The translations under genes were made by a program, and so were the position numbers. From Pseudomonadota bacterium (GTDB taxonomy: Bacteria; Pseudomonadota; Gammaproteobacteria; Xanthomonadales; Xanthomonadaceae), in NCBI GenBank assembly GCA_023399815.1, contig JAEWOJ010000069.1, positions 1-28,194 of the forward strand: a stretch of 28,194 nt of DNA. The letters run 5' to 3'. Under the pieces are notes generated by a model. It was not told the origin of the DNA. It worked only from the letters and a program-made list of their open reading frames with translations, and made no database searches. Positions 16,509-24,228 of the stretch are shown one piece after another (the stretch's first letter is position 1; every line of letters starts with the position of its first letter).

Positions 16509-18439
16509 GCGCGACACCGACCCCTGTCGCGCCGACCCGGACCGAGGGCGAGGGGGGCGGCCTGCTCGGCGACCTGTGGCGCTCCCGCGAGGTGCGCTGG
16601 TCCGGGTTCAGCGGTCTGCTGATCGCGGCGGGCTATCTGGCCGGACCCCTCGGAGCTGTCGACGCGATCTCGACCGCGCTGTTCATCGCCGCGGCGCTCG
16701 TCGGTGCCCGCTTCTTCGCCGCCGAAGCCGTCGAGGAGCTCGTACGGGAGCGTGCGATCGGCATCGAGTTGCTGATGACCGTCGCCGCGGTCGTCGCCGG
16801 TGTGCTCGGCGCGTGGTCCGAGGCCGCGGCGCTGGCGTTCTTGTACTCGATCTCGGAATCGCTCGAGGAGTTCACCGAGGACCGCACACGCGACGCGGTC
16901 CGCAAGCTGTTGGACCTCGCGCCGCGCCGCGTCACTCTGCTCGGAGCGGACGGGTCCGAACGCGAGGTCGATGTCGACGAGGTGGTCGTCGGTGACCGGT
17001 TCCTGGTGCGCCCCGGCCAGAACATCGCCACTGATGGCAGGGTCCTCGAAGGGACCTCGTCGGTCGACGAGGCCGCCGTCACCGGTGAGTCGGTGCCGGT
17101 CGACAAGATGCCCGGTGAACTGGTCTTCGCCGGCACCTCGAACGCGCAGGGCGCGCTCGTCGTCGAGGCGACCGCAACGTCGGCGACGAACACCCTCGCC
17201 CGGGTCGTCGAGCTCGTCAGCGAAGCCCAGGAACGCAAGGGCCGCGGCCAGCAGTTCATGGAGCGCTTCTCGAAGGTGTACTCCCCAGCGGTCCTGGCGC
17301 TCGCTGCCGGGGTGTGGATCACCGGTGGCGCGGTGACCGGGTCGTGGAACGACTGGGCGCTGCGCGCCGCCACGGTCCTCGTCGCCGCCGCCCCCTGTGC
17401 CCTGGTCATCTCGATTCCGGTCACCTACGTCGCCGCGATGGGCCGATCCAGCCGCTCCGGGATACTCATCAAGGGCGGCATCTACCTCGAGGAACTCGGC
17501 CGGCTACGCGCCGTCGCCCTCGACAAGACCGGCACCCTCACCCGCGGCAAACCGCAGCTCACCGAACTGCACCCCCTCCGCGACCTCGACGCCGATCGCG
17601 CTCTGGCGATCGCCGCATCAGCAGAGCGCCGCTCCGAGCACCCCATCGCCACCGCGATCGTCGACGCCGCCGAAGCGAAGGGCCTCGACTTTTCCGAGCC
17701 CGAGGACTTCCGTGCCGCCGTCGGCGGCGGTGTGCACGCACGCATCAAGGGCAAGCAGTACACGGTCGGCAGCCCACGTTTCATCACCGACGAGGGCCAC
17801 GACCTCGGCCCGATCGCCGACATGATCGAGGAGATGGAAGTGGCCGGGAACACCACCGTGGTCCTCGTCGACGACCAAGGACCGGTCGCAGTGCTCGGGG
17901 TGGCCGACACGGTGCGCGAACAATCCGCCGACACGATCACCCGACTCCGCGGCCTCGGCATCGACCACGTCGTGATGCTCACGGGCGACAACCCTCGCAC
18001 CGCAGCCGCGATCGCCGCACAGGTGGGCATCGACGACGTCGCCGCCGGCATGACACCGGAAGCCAAAGCGGCACACGTCCAACGCCTCGTCGAGCAGTAC
18101 GGACACGTCGCGATGGTCGGCGACGGCGTCAACGACGCGCCGCCCCTCGCTGCGGCGTCGGTCGGGGTCGCCATGGGTACCGCCGGTAGCGACATCGCGC
18201 TCGAGACCGCAGATGTCGCCCTCATGGCCGACGACCTCTCGAAGCTCGTCACTGCCATCGAGATCGGTCGCCGCACCCGCCGGGTCGTCACCCAGAACCT
18301 TGCCCTCTCCCTCGTGATCCTTGCCACGCTCGTACCACTCGCCCTGTTCGGGGTCATCGCACTCCCCGCTGCCGTGCTCGCCCACGAACTGTCCGAACTC
18401 GTCGTCATCCTCAACGGCACCCGAATGGCACGAAAGTGA
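16505..18439 (+). CDS. P1B-type heavy-metal ATPase with Ala-Pro-Cys membrane motif (Cd/Pb/Zn exporter candidate)
   Basis: A 644-aa membrane pump that resembles CadA/ZntA/CtpG ATPases. It has no N-terminal HMA domain. The actuator motif TGES, phosphorylated Asp340 (DKTGTLTRGK), SEHPIA, TGDN and GDGVNDAPPLA are intact. The usual intramembrane Cys-Pro-Cys is Ala296-Pro297-Cys298, within an otherwise zinc/cadmium-type sequence (APCALVISIPVTYVAA). One thiolate is therefore missing, which should alter metal affinity or selectivity. The M. tuberculosis CmtR regulon includes the ATPase CtpG, and I believe some CtpG-like pumps share this change, but I cannot check that here. The ATG at 16505 overlaps the cmtR stop; its own stop overlaps the lspA start (GTGA). 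Expected role: export of Cd(II), Pb(II) or Zn(II) from the cytoplasm. Confidence 0.9.
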   Translation: MSATPTPVAPTRTEGEGGGLLGDLWRSREVRWSGFSGLLIAAGYLAGPLGAVDAISTALFIAAALVGARFFAAEAVEELVRERAIGIELLMTVAAVVAGVLGAWSEAAALAFLYSISESLEEFTEDRTRDAVRKLLDLAPRRVTLLGADGSEREVDVDEVVVGDRFLVRPGQNIATDGRVLEGTSSVDEAAVTGESVPVDKMPGELVFAGTSNAQGALVVEATATSATNTLARVVELVSEAQERKGRGQQFMERFSKVYSPAVLALAAGVWITGGAVTGSWNDWALRAATVLVAAAPCALVISIPVTYVAAMGRSSRSGILIKGGIYLEELGRLRAVALDKTGTLTRGKPQLTELHPLRDLDADRALAIAASAERRSEHPIATAIVDAAEAKGLDFSEPEDFRAAVGGGVHARIKGKQYTVGSPRFITDEGHDLGPIADMIEEMEVAGNTTVVLVDDQGPVAVLGVADTVREQSADTITRLRGLGIDHVVMLTGDNPRTAAAIAAQVGIDDVAAGMTPEAKAAHVQRLVEQYGHVAMVGDGVNDAPPLAAASVGVAMGTAGSDIALETADVALMADDLSKLVTAIEIGRRTRRVVTQNLALSLVILATLVPLALFGVIALPAAVLAHELSELVVILNGTRMARK

Positions 18440-18987
18440 CGGGTCCGCCGTCGAATCCACGCGGGTCGGCCTCCGCACCGACACCCAAGCGCGTCGGCTC
18501 CCCCGACCGTCGACGCGACCGGACGGTGCTCGCCTTTACGGCGCTGGCCGTGCTGGTCGTCGACGTCACCTCGAAGGTGGCGGCTTCCACCTGGCTGCGC
18601 GACGCTCCCGTGGAGCTTCCCGGTCCGCTCGACCTGCAACTGGCCTACAACCCCGGCGCAGCGTTCGGTCTCGGATCGAACCTCCCGCTGGCAGTCGTCC
18701 TCGCCGTCACCACGACCGTCGCCGCGCTCATCGCCATCGGCGCGTGGCGGGGCTGGCTCCCCAACCCGTGGGCGGCAGGACTCATCGTGGGAGGGGCGAT
18801 CGGCAACGTCATCGACCGCGCCGAGGCCGGCACCGTGGTCGACATGCTGCACACCGGATGGTGGCCCACCTTCAACCTCGCAGATGTCGCCATCGTCTGC
18901 GGTGCGATGCTCCTCGCGTTCAGCTCCCTGCGTTCCAACGAGCCCGATCATCAGCGCGGCCATGGCGATCCCGGGGATGCGGCTTGA
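18436..18987 (+). CDS. lspA: Lipoprotein signal peptidase (signal peptidase II)
   Basis: A 183-aa membrane protease with four hydrophobic segments (near residues 30-48, 83-103, 112-128 and 145-163). The conserved blocks are present: SKVAASTWL, LQLAYNPGAAFGLG, GNVIDRAEAGTVVDML and FNLADVAI. The catalytic aspartates should be Asp136 (VVDM) and Asp150 (NLAD). It cleaves the signal peptide of prolipoproteins after lipidation. The GTG start overlaps the ATPase stop. An efflux ATPase followed by lspA recalls the lead-resistance pbr operons, where a signal peptidase II homologue accompanies the pump. Likely clients on this element are the DUF305 and DUF411 lipoproteins. The tail after residue 165 is short, charged and variable. 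The housekeeping lspA is presumably elsewhere. Confidence 0.93.
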   Translation: MTGPPSNPRGSASAPTPKRVGSPDRRRDRTVLAFTALAVLVVDVTSKVAASTWLRDAPVELPGPLDLQLAYNPGAAFGLGSNLPLAVVLAVTTTVAALIAIGAWRGWLPNPWAAGLIVGGAIGNVIDRAEAGTVVDMLHTGWWPTFNLADVAIVCGAMLLAFSSLRSNEPDHQRGHGDPGDAA

Positions 18988-19400
18988 ATCGGCAACGCAT
19001 CCGGTCTCCCGCTGGTCGGGTCGTCCCGATGCGGCTCCGCGCCAGCGAGGGGAGGGGTGTTCGGTCCACAACGAAGCGTCGAGCGGGGTCGCGCTCTCGG
19101 TCTCGAGGAGCGAACCCGAAGGTCGGCTTGCCGGCGTCGTCGACAGCTTCGGGGGCAGAGCCGATGAGGGCCGGAACGCGAAGCTGACGCCTCGATCCGT
19201 CACTCGACGAACCCGCCTCGACACCCGGGCGCTTCTACTGTTCCTTCTACCGTGCGGCGCGGTACAGGGGTGTACGGGCTGGCACGTCGGCGGTACGATG
19301 GAACTCGAAACCCAAGCAAGAGGGCACGATCCGGTACACGGTGGTACGGGCTGACGAGCTGATCGTCGCGCTCATAACCCGAAGGTCGCAGGTTCAAATC
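18988..19400. other. Gene-free right end of the metal element
   Basis: About 410 bp after lspA. I find no credible gene. The last 150 bp hold several GGTAC-type repeats and then the 5' side of the tRNA-like sequence. The first 270 bp show no clear structure. Confidence 0.5.
19261..19353 (+). repeat. Cluster of GGTAC repeats beside the right att site
   Basis: GGTAC occurs at 19261, 19292, 19333 and 19343, with a TGTAC variant at 19271. The 10-mer GTACGGGCTG is repeated at 19272-19281 and 19344-19353. The position just inside the right 19-bp repeat fits arm-type sites for the integrase; binding is inferred. Confidence 0.5.
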
Positions 19401-19415
19401 CTGCCCCCGCCACCA
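19371..19415 (+). other. 3' half of a tRNA-Met(CAU)-like gene (partial)
   Basis: The 45 bases start with anticodon loop CTCATAA and continue with the 3' anticodon stem CCCGA, a variable loop, a perfect T-arm GCAGG-TTCAAAT-CCTGC, acceptor strand CCCCGCC, discriminator A and encoded CCA. The 5' half is not canonical: the acceptor strand that should read GGCGGGG is absent at the expected distance, the anticodon stem has a C-C mismatch, and there is no normal D-arm. It is therefore a tRNA fragment of the kind that integrative elements leave at, or carry to, a junction. The right 19-bp repeat lies within its 3' end. Confidence 0.75.
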
Positions 19416-19419
19416 ACGA
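19401..19419 (+). repeat. attR: Right copy of 19-bp direct repeat, probable attR core
   Basis: Identical to 1666-1684 and in the same orientation, 17,735 bp away. It spans the last T-stem bases, acceptor strand, CCA and four downstream bases of the tRNA fragment. tRNA 3' ends are the classic target of tyrosine integrases. Confidence 0.7.
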
Positions 19420-19438
19420 ATCCCAATAAACGTTGTGA

Positions 19439-19462
19439 GAACCCCGGGAAACCGGGGTTCTT
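19439..19462 (+). terminator. Rho-independent-like terminator after tRNA 3' end
   Basis: A 9-bp stem, GAACCCCGG with CCGGGGTTC, has loop GAAA and is followed by TT. It starts 24 bp after the CCA and would end transcription of a tRNA gene, so this DNA may originally have followed an intact tRNA. Confidence 0.72.
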
Positions 19463-19760
19463 GCGCGTTCAAGCAGCGGCCGAAACGGCCTCTGAGCGGC
19501 ATTTATTGGAGCAGCTCCGGCATTGCCTGCACACCCTGGCCCGGTGGTGCACATGCACTGCACACCCTGTGCACAGGCCGTGCGGCCAGTCGTCCAGCGG
19601 GAGTCGCGATCGACCCTGTGCAGGGCATGGCGCGAGGTGGTGCATGCCCAGGGCACGCGGCGGATCCGTCGGACATCGGGGGGTTGCTTGCGTGCCCAAC
19701 ACGACCAGGGACGGGTCGTCCTGTCAGCGCCACCGGGGCGGTGACGGAAAGGGCACCACC
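19463..19760. other. About 300 bp without a gene, with TGCAC-rich repeats
   Basis: TGCACACCCTG occurs at 19528-19538 and 19559-19569. CCCTGTGCA occurs at 19566-19574 and 19614-19622, the second within the palindrome CCCTG-TG-CAGGG. The sequence lies between the tRNA fragment and an excisionase-like gene, where recombination-protein binding sites would be expected. No open frame here has a ribosome binding site. Confidence 0.5.
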
Positions 19761-20090
19761 ATGACCACCCAGGAGTATCTCAAGCGTTCCGAGGCCGCGA
19801 AGCGCTGCGGCGTCAGCGTCGACACGATCCGTCGAGCGCAGGCCGATCAGAGATTCCCCAACGCCATCCAGAAGGACAACACCTGGATGATCCCGCTGGC
19901 GGACCTCGTCTACGCCGGACTGCTCGATCTCAGCGATTCCCGCTCCGAGCGAGTCCTCAGATCCGACGAGACCGAACCCGCCCAGCAGACGATCGCCCAC
20001 CTCACCGAGCTGCTCGAGCGTGAACGTGAAGACGTGGCGAATCTCCGCTCCCTCCTGTCCGTGCTCACCGCAGCGGGAGCAGCACTCTGA
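19761..20090 (+). CDS. Helix-turn-helix protein, excisionase-like, with C-terminal coiled coil
   Basis: A 109-aa protein. Residues 3-50 form a MerR/excisionase-type helix-turn-helix (YLKRSEAAKRCGVSVDTIRR, then a wing ending NTWMIPLADL). The C-terminal third (about 76-104) is a heptad-like coiled coil. AAGGG lies about eight bases before the ATG. Its stop overlaps the ATG of the recombinase remnant by one base. Such small HTH genes just upstream of, and coupled to, an integrase usually encode the recombination directionality factor or a regulator. Because the partner recombinase is broken, this gene may be an orphan. Confidence 0.72.
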   Translation: MTTQEYLKRSEAAKRCGVSVDTIRRAQADQRFPNAIQKDNTWMIPLADLVYAGLLDLSDSRSERVLRSDETEPAQQTIAHLTELLEREREDVANLRSLLSVLTAAGAAL

Positions 20091-21263
20091 TGGGGCGCCG
20101 ACTGACCGGTTCCATCCGGGAGATCGACGGCACGATCGAAGTGAGCCTCCCCGTCGCTCGCGGATCCAAGGAACGCGTGTACGCCTACTTCTCGACCAAG
20201 GAAGCCGCCGAGCAGTGGCGAGCCAGCGCGATCAACGCGCTCTACCGGAACGAGCCGGTTCCGCCTGCGCCTCGGACCCCTGACGCTTCGATCGACCTTC
20301 GGGTCGACGTGACAGGGCGGGACTGGCTCGAGAAGCTCATCCTCGATGCCATCCATGAGCGCTACGTCGAGTTCCGGGTCGCCAAGGGTGACCGCCTGAA
20401 CGACGTTCGGTCGACGCTGAAAGTGCACATCCTCCCGTACTTCCTCGCGGCGGTGCAGCGGCCCGAGGACTACACGCGCGCCGTCGTCAAACAATTCGTG
20501 CTCAGGCTCACCGGCAACCGGTCTGCTGCGTTCACGATCGCCGAGGCCGCCGAGATGAGTGGAGTGTCGGAGCGTCAGATCCGTCGGCTCATCGACGCCG
20601 GCAAGCTCGCCCGATCCGAGAACGGCTACCGATCCGACGTCACGTTCGTCGCGCTGGGTGACCTCGAGAAGGCCCTCGGCGTCGGACGGCTCAAAGTGGC
20701 GTACGCCTTCAGCACGGCCAAGGACATCTTCACCGTCTGGCGGATGATCGAGACGAAACTCGTCGCCGACGGCGCCTTCGATCGGGCGATGTCGGACGGC
20801 ATCGTGGTGCCGCCGGTCGACCTGGCCGCACGACGTCGCCCTCCGCGTGAAGGGCGAAGCGGTGCCGTTGACGGCCGTCCGTGCGGTGGCAGCGGAGCTG
20901 CACGTCGTGTTCCAGCTGGCGCTGTGGCTGATGCGGATCTGCGGGCTCCGCATCAGCGAGGCCTACGGCATCCACGTCGGCGACATCCTCGACTACGGGT
21001 CCGCCGACCGTCCCGGACTCATCGCCATCGAGCGACAAGGTGGACGAGGGTTCCTCGAGTACGACGAGGCGGGCAACCTCCGGATCGTCGCCGAGAAGGC
21101 GACGCTCAAGACGAAGGGGTCCGTGCGAATCATCGCGGTCCCTCCATCGCTCATGAAGCTCGCAGTGATCCGCGGACTCCTCATGGACCTCGATGCCACC
21201 GGGGATGCCGAGCGCACCGATCGAGCCTTCGGGGACTTCCTGTCCATGCTCGAGGATCTCTGA
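20090..21263 (+). pseudogene. Frameshifted and truncated tyrosine recombinase
   Basis: The first reading frame (20090 to about 20832) encodes an arm-binding N-terminus and a core-binding region. Unusually, the latter contains an inserted helix-turn-helix (AFTIAEAAEMSGVSERQIRR). The sense continues in another frame from about 20832 to 21263 with the start of a catalytic domain: LWLMRICGLRISEAYGIHVGDI carries the box I Arg, and TLKTKGSVRIIAVP the Lys. A one-base shift near GCCGCACGACG joins the two. The second frame stops at 21263, before any His-x-x-Arg box or catalytic Tyr, and no such motif follows in any frame before the next gene. The protein cannot be a working recombinase. It is most likely the left end of an older integrative element that was in the same tRNA site. 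Confidence 0.78.
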
Positions 21264-21298
21264 GATCCCCGCAGTTCCGTACCGGGAGCACGACGAGC

Positions 21299-21326
21299 CG
21301 TCCGGGGAGGCGAAGCTCCCCGGACG
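21299..21326. terminator. Hairpin between convergent genes
   Basis: An 11-bp perfect stem, CGTCCGGGGAG with CTCCCCGGACG, around GCGAAG. It separates the recombinase remnant from the leftward solute-binding gene. No T-run follows. Confidence 0.68.
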
Positions 21327-21421
21327 CTCACTCGACCGCGCCCCATCGCGACGGTCAGGTGAGAGCTCCTCACCCGAGTCCACGGGTGACAGTGTGTGGC
21401 TCGCCGTAGCGAAGCGATCCT

Positions 21422-22855
21422 TCAGATCGGCCTGGAGGGGTCGACCTTGCCCTTGTCGCCGGCGTCACTGAGCTCGGTGAGTCCGTCATCGGGGCAGTGG
21501 AAGCCGTCGATGTCGTCGTCCTCGCTGCCAACCTCTGGGAACGTTCTGACGAACTCGCCGTCCTTGACCTCGACGAGCATGCCGCACGACGTCGGCTTGG
21601 CATCGGCGGTGGGGGCGGGGTCGGTGGGAGCGTGGAGGCCGCCGCCGTTCCATTCGTCGACCTCGGCGGCGTGCTCGAGCACGCAGTCCCGGGTGAGGAC
21701 TCCGTCGTTCGCCGCTCCGCACTCCTGCGCTGCGACGGCGAAGAGGAGCCAGGCGCTCATCGAGGTGATCCCGAGTGGGCTGATCTTGTGGTCCGGGACG
21801 TACTCGTCGAGCAGGTCGAGGTACTGCTGGGTCGCTGGCCAGTCGGCGGCTTCCTCGATCGGATGGGAGATCAGACGGATCACCGAGCCCTCGGGGCCGG
21901 TGTTGCCGACCGAGAAGAGCTGTGGGTCGTACATGTTCTGTTCGAACAGCGCGCGGCCCTTCCAGCCCTGTTCCTTCAGCTTCGCCAGGAGCGCGGCTCC
22001 GTTCGCTGGTTCTCCGAGGAACGTGAGCATCGGTGCGTCGGATTCGAGGACCTTCTGTGCGTACGGAGTCCAGTCGGTGACGCCGATGACGGGGTACGAG
22101 ATCGACTCCACGACGTCGATGCCGACGTCGTCCATCGACTGGAGCCGCTTGTCCTTGTTCGTGACGAGGCTGTCGATGTCGCCGTAGAGGGTGACGGCGG
22201 ACGTGGCGTCGTCGGGGTAGACCTGCTCGAAGTCCTGGATCGGGGTGTTGACCTCGTAGCGGACACTCGACGGGTTCGGCTGGACCATGCCGTTCGAGCC
22301 GGTCTTGTCCTCGGAGACGGTGAAGGCAGGGATGTCGATCATCCCGCACTGGTGGAAGTCGTTGGACGCGTTGCCGCTGAACTCGAGCTGGTCCTGCACG
22401 AACCCGCCGCCGACCATCGCGAACGTGTCGGCGCACGCGGTGGTCATCGCGGCTTCGACGTTGAAGAGCCCTCCTGCGAGGTCGACGAGGTTGATCTGGA
22501 GTCCGCCGATGCCGCCCTGTGCGTTGCACCACTCGACGAAGGCGACCGATGAGTCCCAGAGCTCCTTGTTCAGCCCGGGTCTGGCTTCGGCGGTCCGGTC
22601 GTTCGCAGCGCCGAGGTTGAGCATCCCGTTGTCGATGCCCTGTTGCTCGGGGTCGACCTTCAGGTCGCCGTCGCCGCAGACGCCGTCGAGCGAGCCGAAC
22701 GAACCTGCTGCGGCCTCGTCGGTCGCGGCCTGTGTGGTCTCGGTCGTGGCGTCGTCGTCGGAGTTGGCGTCGGTGTCACCGGACGCGCCGCACGCGGTCG
22801 CCCCGACCATGCACACGAATGCGACCACTGCGATCGCTCTTCCCCACTTGCCCAT
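21422..22855 (-). CDS. ABC-type solute-binding lipoprotein, branched-chain amino acid/urea type
   Basis: A 477-aa exported protein. The signal peptide ends in lipobox VGATAC (Cys22), followed by an acidic Asp/Thr-rich linker. The mature part resembles periplasmic type I binding proteins of the LivJ/amide family: LNLGAANDR, then FVEWCNAQGGIGG, a hinge region and TDWTPYAQKVLESDAP. Such proteins bring a small ligand to an ABC permease, but no permease or ATPase gene lies next to it. AAGGGGGAA precedes the ATG at 22855. It is downstream of a catabolic-looking operon on the same strand (72-bp gap), so the ligand may be the substrate or a product of that pathway. The ligand cannot be read from the sequence. 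About 50 residues longer than typical LivJ proteins, mainly in the linker and C-terminal tail. Confidence 0.84.
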   Translation of the reverse strand: MGKWGRAIAVVAFVCMVGATACGASGDTDANSDDDATTETTQAATDEAAAGSFGSLDGVCGDGDLKVDPEQQGIDNGMLNLGAANDRTAEARPGLNKELWDSSVAFVEWCNAQGGIGGLQINLVDLAGGLFNVEAAMTTACADTFAMVGGGFVQDQLEFSGNASNDFHQCGMIDIPAFTVSEDKTGSNGMVQPNPSSVRYEVNTPIQDFEQVYPDDATSAVTLYGDIDSLVTNKDKRLQSMDDVGIDVVESISYPVIGVTDWTPYAQKVLESDAPMLTFLGEPANGAALLAKLKEQGWKGRALFEQNMYDPQLFSVGNTGPEGSVIRLISHPIEEAADWPATQQYLDLLDEYVPDHKISPLGITSMSAWLLFAVAAQECGAANDGVLTRDCVLEHAAEVDEWNGGGLHAPTDPAPTADAKPTSCGMLVEVKDGEFVRTFPEVGSEDDDIDGFHCPDDGLTELSDAGDKGKVDPSRPI

Positions 22856-22927
22856 CGTTCCCCCTTGGTGTTCGTCGAGCACGATCCGTCCCCGACGTCT
22901 GTTCCGTTCTGGTCTGGTGGCGACGTG

Positions 22928-23329
22928 TCAGTCGTCGGGTCCGGCTGGTTCGCCGTCCGCGATCCAAGTGTTGATGACGTCCTCACAGGCGAGGACGAGC
23001 CCTGCGACGTTCGGGTAGCCCGCGTACGGTGCGAGCATGACGAGGGTCTCGCGCAGTTCGTCGGGTGTCAGTTCTCGGCGGCGGAGCGACGCTCGCGCCT
23101 GGATCTTCCAGGTGTCGGTCTGCCCGAATGCTGCGATGACCCCCATGAGCAGCAGACGACGAGACCTGATGTCGAGCAGGTCTCGGTCCCAGACCTCGGC
23201 GAAGAGCGTGGGCAACATGACGTCACTGAACGCCATCGTGCCCTCGGGGAGGTCGACGACGTCGCCGGCGTAGACCTCGCGCATCTTCGCTGCGCCTCGG
23301 GTGTAGCGATCGGAGCGGGACTCGGTCAT
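22928..23329 (-). CDS. Carboxymuconolactone decarboxylase (CMD) family protein
   Basis: A 133-aa all-helical protein. The core IRSRRLLLMGVIAAFGQTDTWKIQARASL, followed by ELTPDELRETLVMLAPYAGYP, is characteristic of CMD/AhpD-like proteins. The CxxC pair of AhpD is absent, and so is a Cys in the core, so it is closer to the gamma-carboxymuconolactone decarboxylase branch than to peroxidase partners. The ATG at 23329 overlaps the stop of the dehydrogenase gene (ATGA), so they are coupled. In this operon it probably acts on a cyclic or branched carbon intermediate; the reaction is not known. Length is normal for single-domain members. Confidence 0.85.
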   Translation of the reverse strand: MTESRSDRYTRGAAKMREVYAGDVVDLPEGTMAFSDVMLPTLFAEVWDRDLLDIRSRRLLLMGVIAAFGQTDTWKIQARASLRRRELTPDELRETLVMLAPYAGYPNVAGLVLACEDVINTWIADGEPAGPDD

Positions 23330-24228
23330 GTGGTTCCTTCGACGTCGGGGTGGGGGAGCAGGTAGGTGCGCTCGAAGCGCGCTCGGGCCACGTCGAGTCC
23401 GCCGACGTCGACTCCGCGGTCGCCGGCGACCTGCTGCATGAGAGCCATGTCCTTGGCGACGATCTTCTGTTGAGGGAGTCGGAGCGCGAGGACTCCTTCG
23501 TCCTCGAGGAGTTCCGCCGGGAGTTCGTGGAGCCCGAAGAACGCAGCGGTGAGGAAGCCGAGCTGTCCGTTGGCCTCCATCGCCTGTTTCAGCCCTTCGA
23601 TGGGCACGTCGAGTTCTCGCGCAAGGCTGAGTGCTTCGGCGATGCCGAGATGGGTCACGTACGTCTGGAGGTTCAGGCAGAGCTTCAGTTGGTTGGCGCT
23701 CCCGAGGGTGCCCGCATCGACGCGCACTTCTCCGCACGCGTCGAGGATCGGGTCGATCGCTTCCTTGTGCTGCTGCGCTCCGCCGAGGATGAAGGTGGTG
23801 GTTCCTTCACTCGCTGCGCCGGGTCCGCCGGTCAGGCACGCTTCGACGATGCCGACGTCGTGGCGAGCGCCCGCTTCGGCCGCCCAACGCACGGTGTCGG
23901 GCGACACGGTGCTGTGGATGGCGACGACCGCGCCCGGGCGAAGGTGCTCGAAGAGGCCATCGGGGCCGTCGAGCACGGCTCGCACGTGGTCGTCCGCCGG
24001 GACGCAGACACCGACGATGTCGACGGCAGCGGCGAGCTCGGCGAGCGACTCGGCCGCAACGGCGCCCTGCTCAGCGAGTGTGCCGACCACAGCGGCGTCG
24101 ATGTCGAAGACCACCGGCGAGAGCTCCGCTCTCACGAGGTTCTCTGCGAGGGGGCGACCGATCGTGCCGAGGCCGACGAACCCCACTCGCCGGATCGACG
24201 GGTCGGTGCTCAACGCTCGTCGGGCCAC
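23326..24228 (-). CDS. NAD(P)-dependent 3-hydroxyisobutyrate dehydrogenase/6-phosphogluconate dehydrogenase-like oxidoreductase
   Basis: A 300-aa beta-hydroxyacid dehydrogenase. The Rossmann motif VGFVGLGTIGRPLAENL lies near the N-terminus, the substrate-binding loop is CLTGGPGAASEGTTTFILGG, and the catalytic Lys is in GSANQLKLCLNL. Family members oxidise short 3-hydroxy acids or reduce semialdehydes with NAD(P). The start is not certain. GTG 24228 gives an overlap of 19 bp with the upstream SnoaL-like gene; a TTG at 24213 makes a TTGA overlap with that gene's stop and begins MSTDPSIRR. Both lack a good Shine-Dalgarno, as expected for coupled translation. It belongs to the P450-led operon. 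Confidence 0.87.
   Translation of the reverse strand: MARRALSTDPSIRRVGFVGLGTIGRPLAENLVRAELSPVVFDIDAAVVGTLAEQGAVAAESLAELAAAVDIVGVCVPADDHVRAVLDGPDGLFEHLRPGAVVAIHSTVSPDTVRWAAEAGARHDVGIVEACLTGGPGAASEGTTTFILGGAQQHKEAIDPILDACGEVRVDAGTLGSANQLKLCLNLQTYVTHLGIAEALSLARELDVPIEGLKQAMEANGQLGFLTAAFFGLHELPAELLEDEGVLALRLPQQKIVAKDMALMQQVAGDRGVDVGGLDVARARFERTYLLPHPDVEGTT

Noticed and set aside
17482..19224. Minus-strand frame of 580 codons opposite the ATPase and lspA
   Set aside because: Antisense to two well-supported genes, with no domain or ribosome site.
19340..19415. A complete functional tRNA-Met
   Set aside because: A 5' end at 19340 would put CAU at positions 34-36, but the acceptor stem has mismatches, T8 and G18-G19 are missing, the D-arm does not form, and the anticodon stem has a C-C pair.
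20832..20860. Programmed frameshift joining the two recombinase frames
   Set aside because: No slippery heptamer or nearby stimulatory structure is seen, and the protein is also truncated before the catalytic boxes, so decay is simpler.
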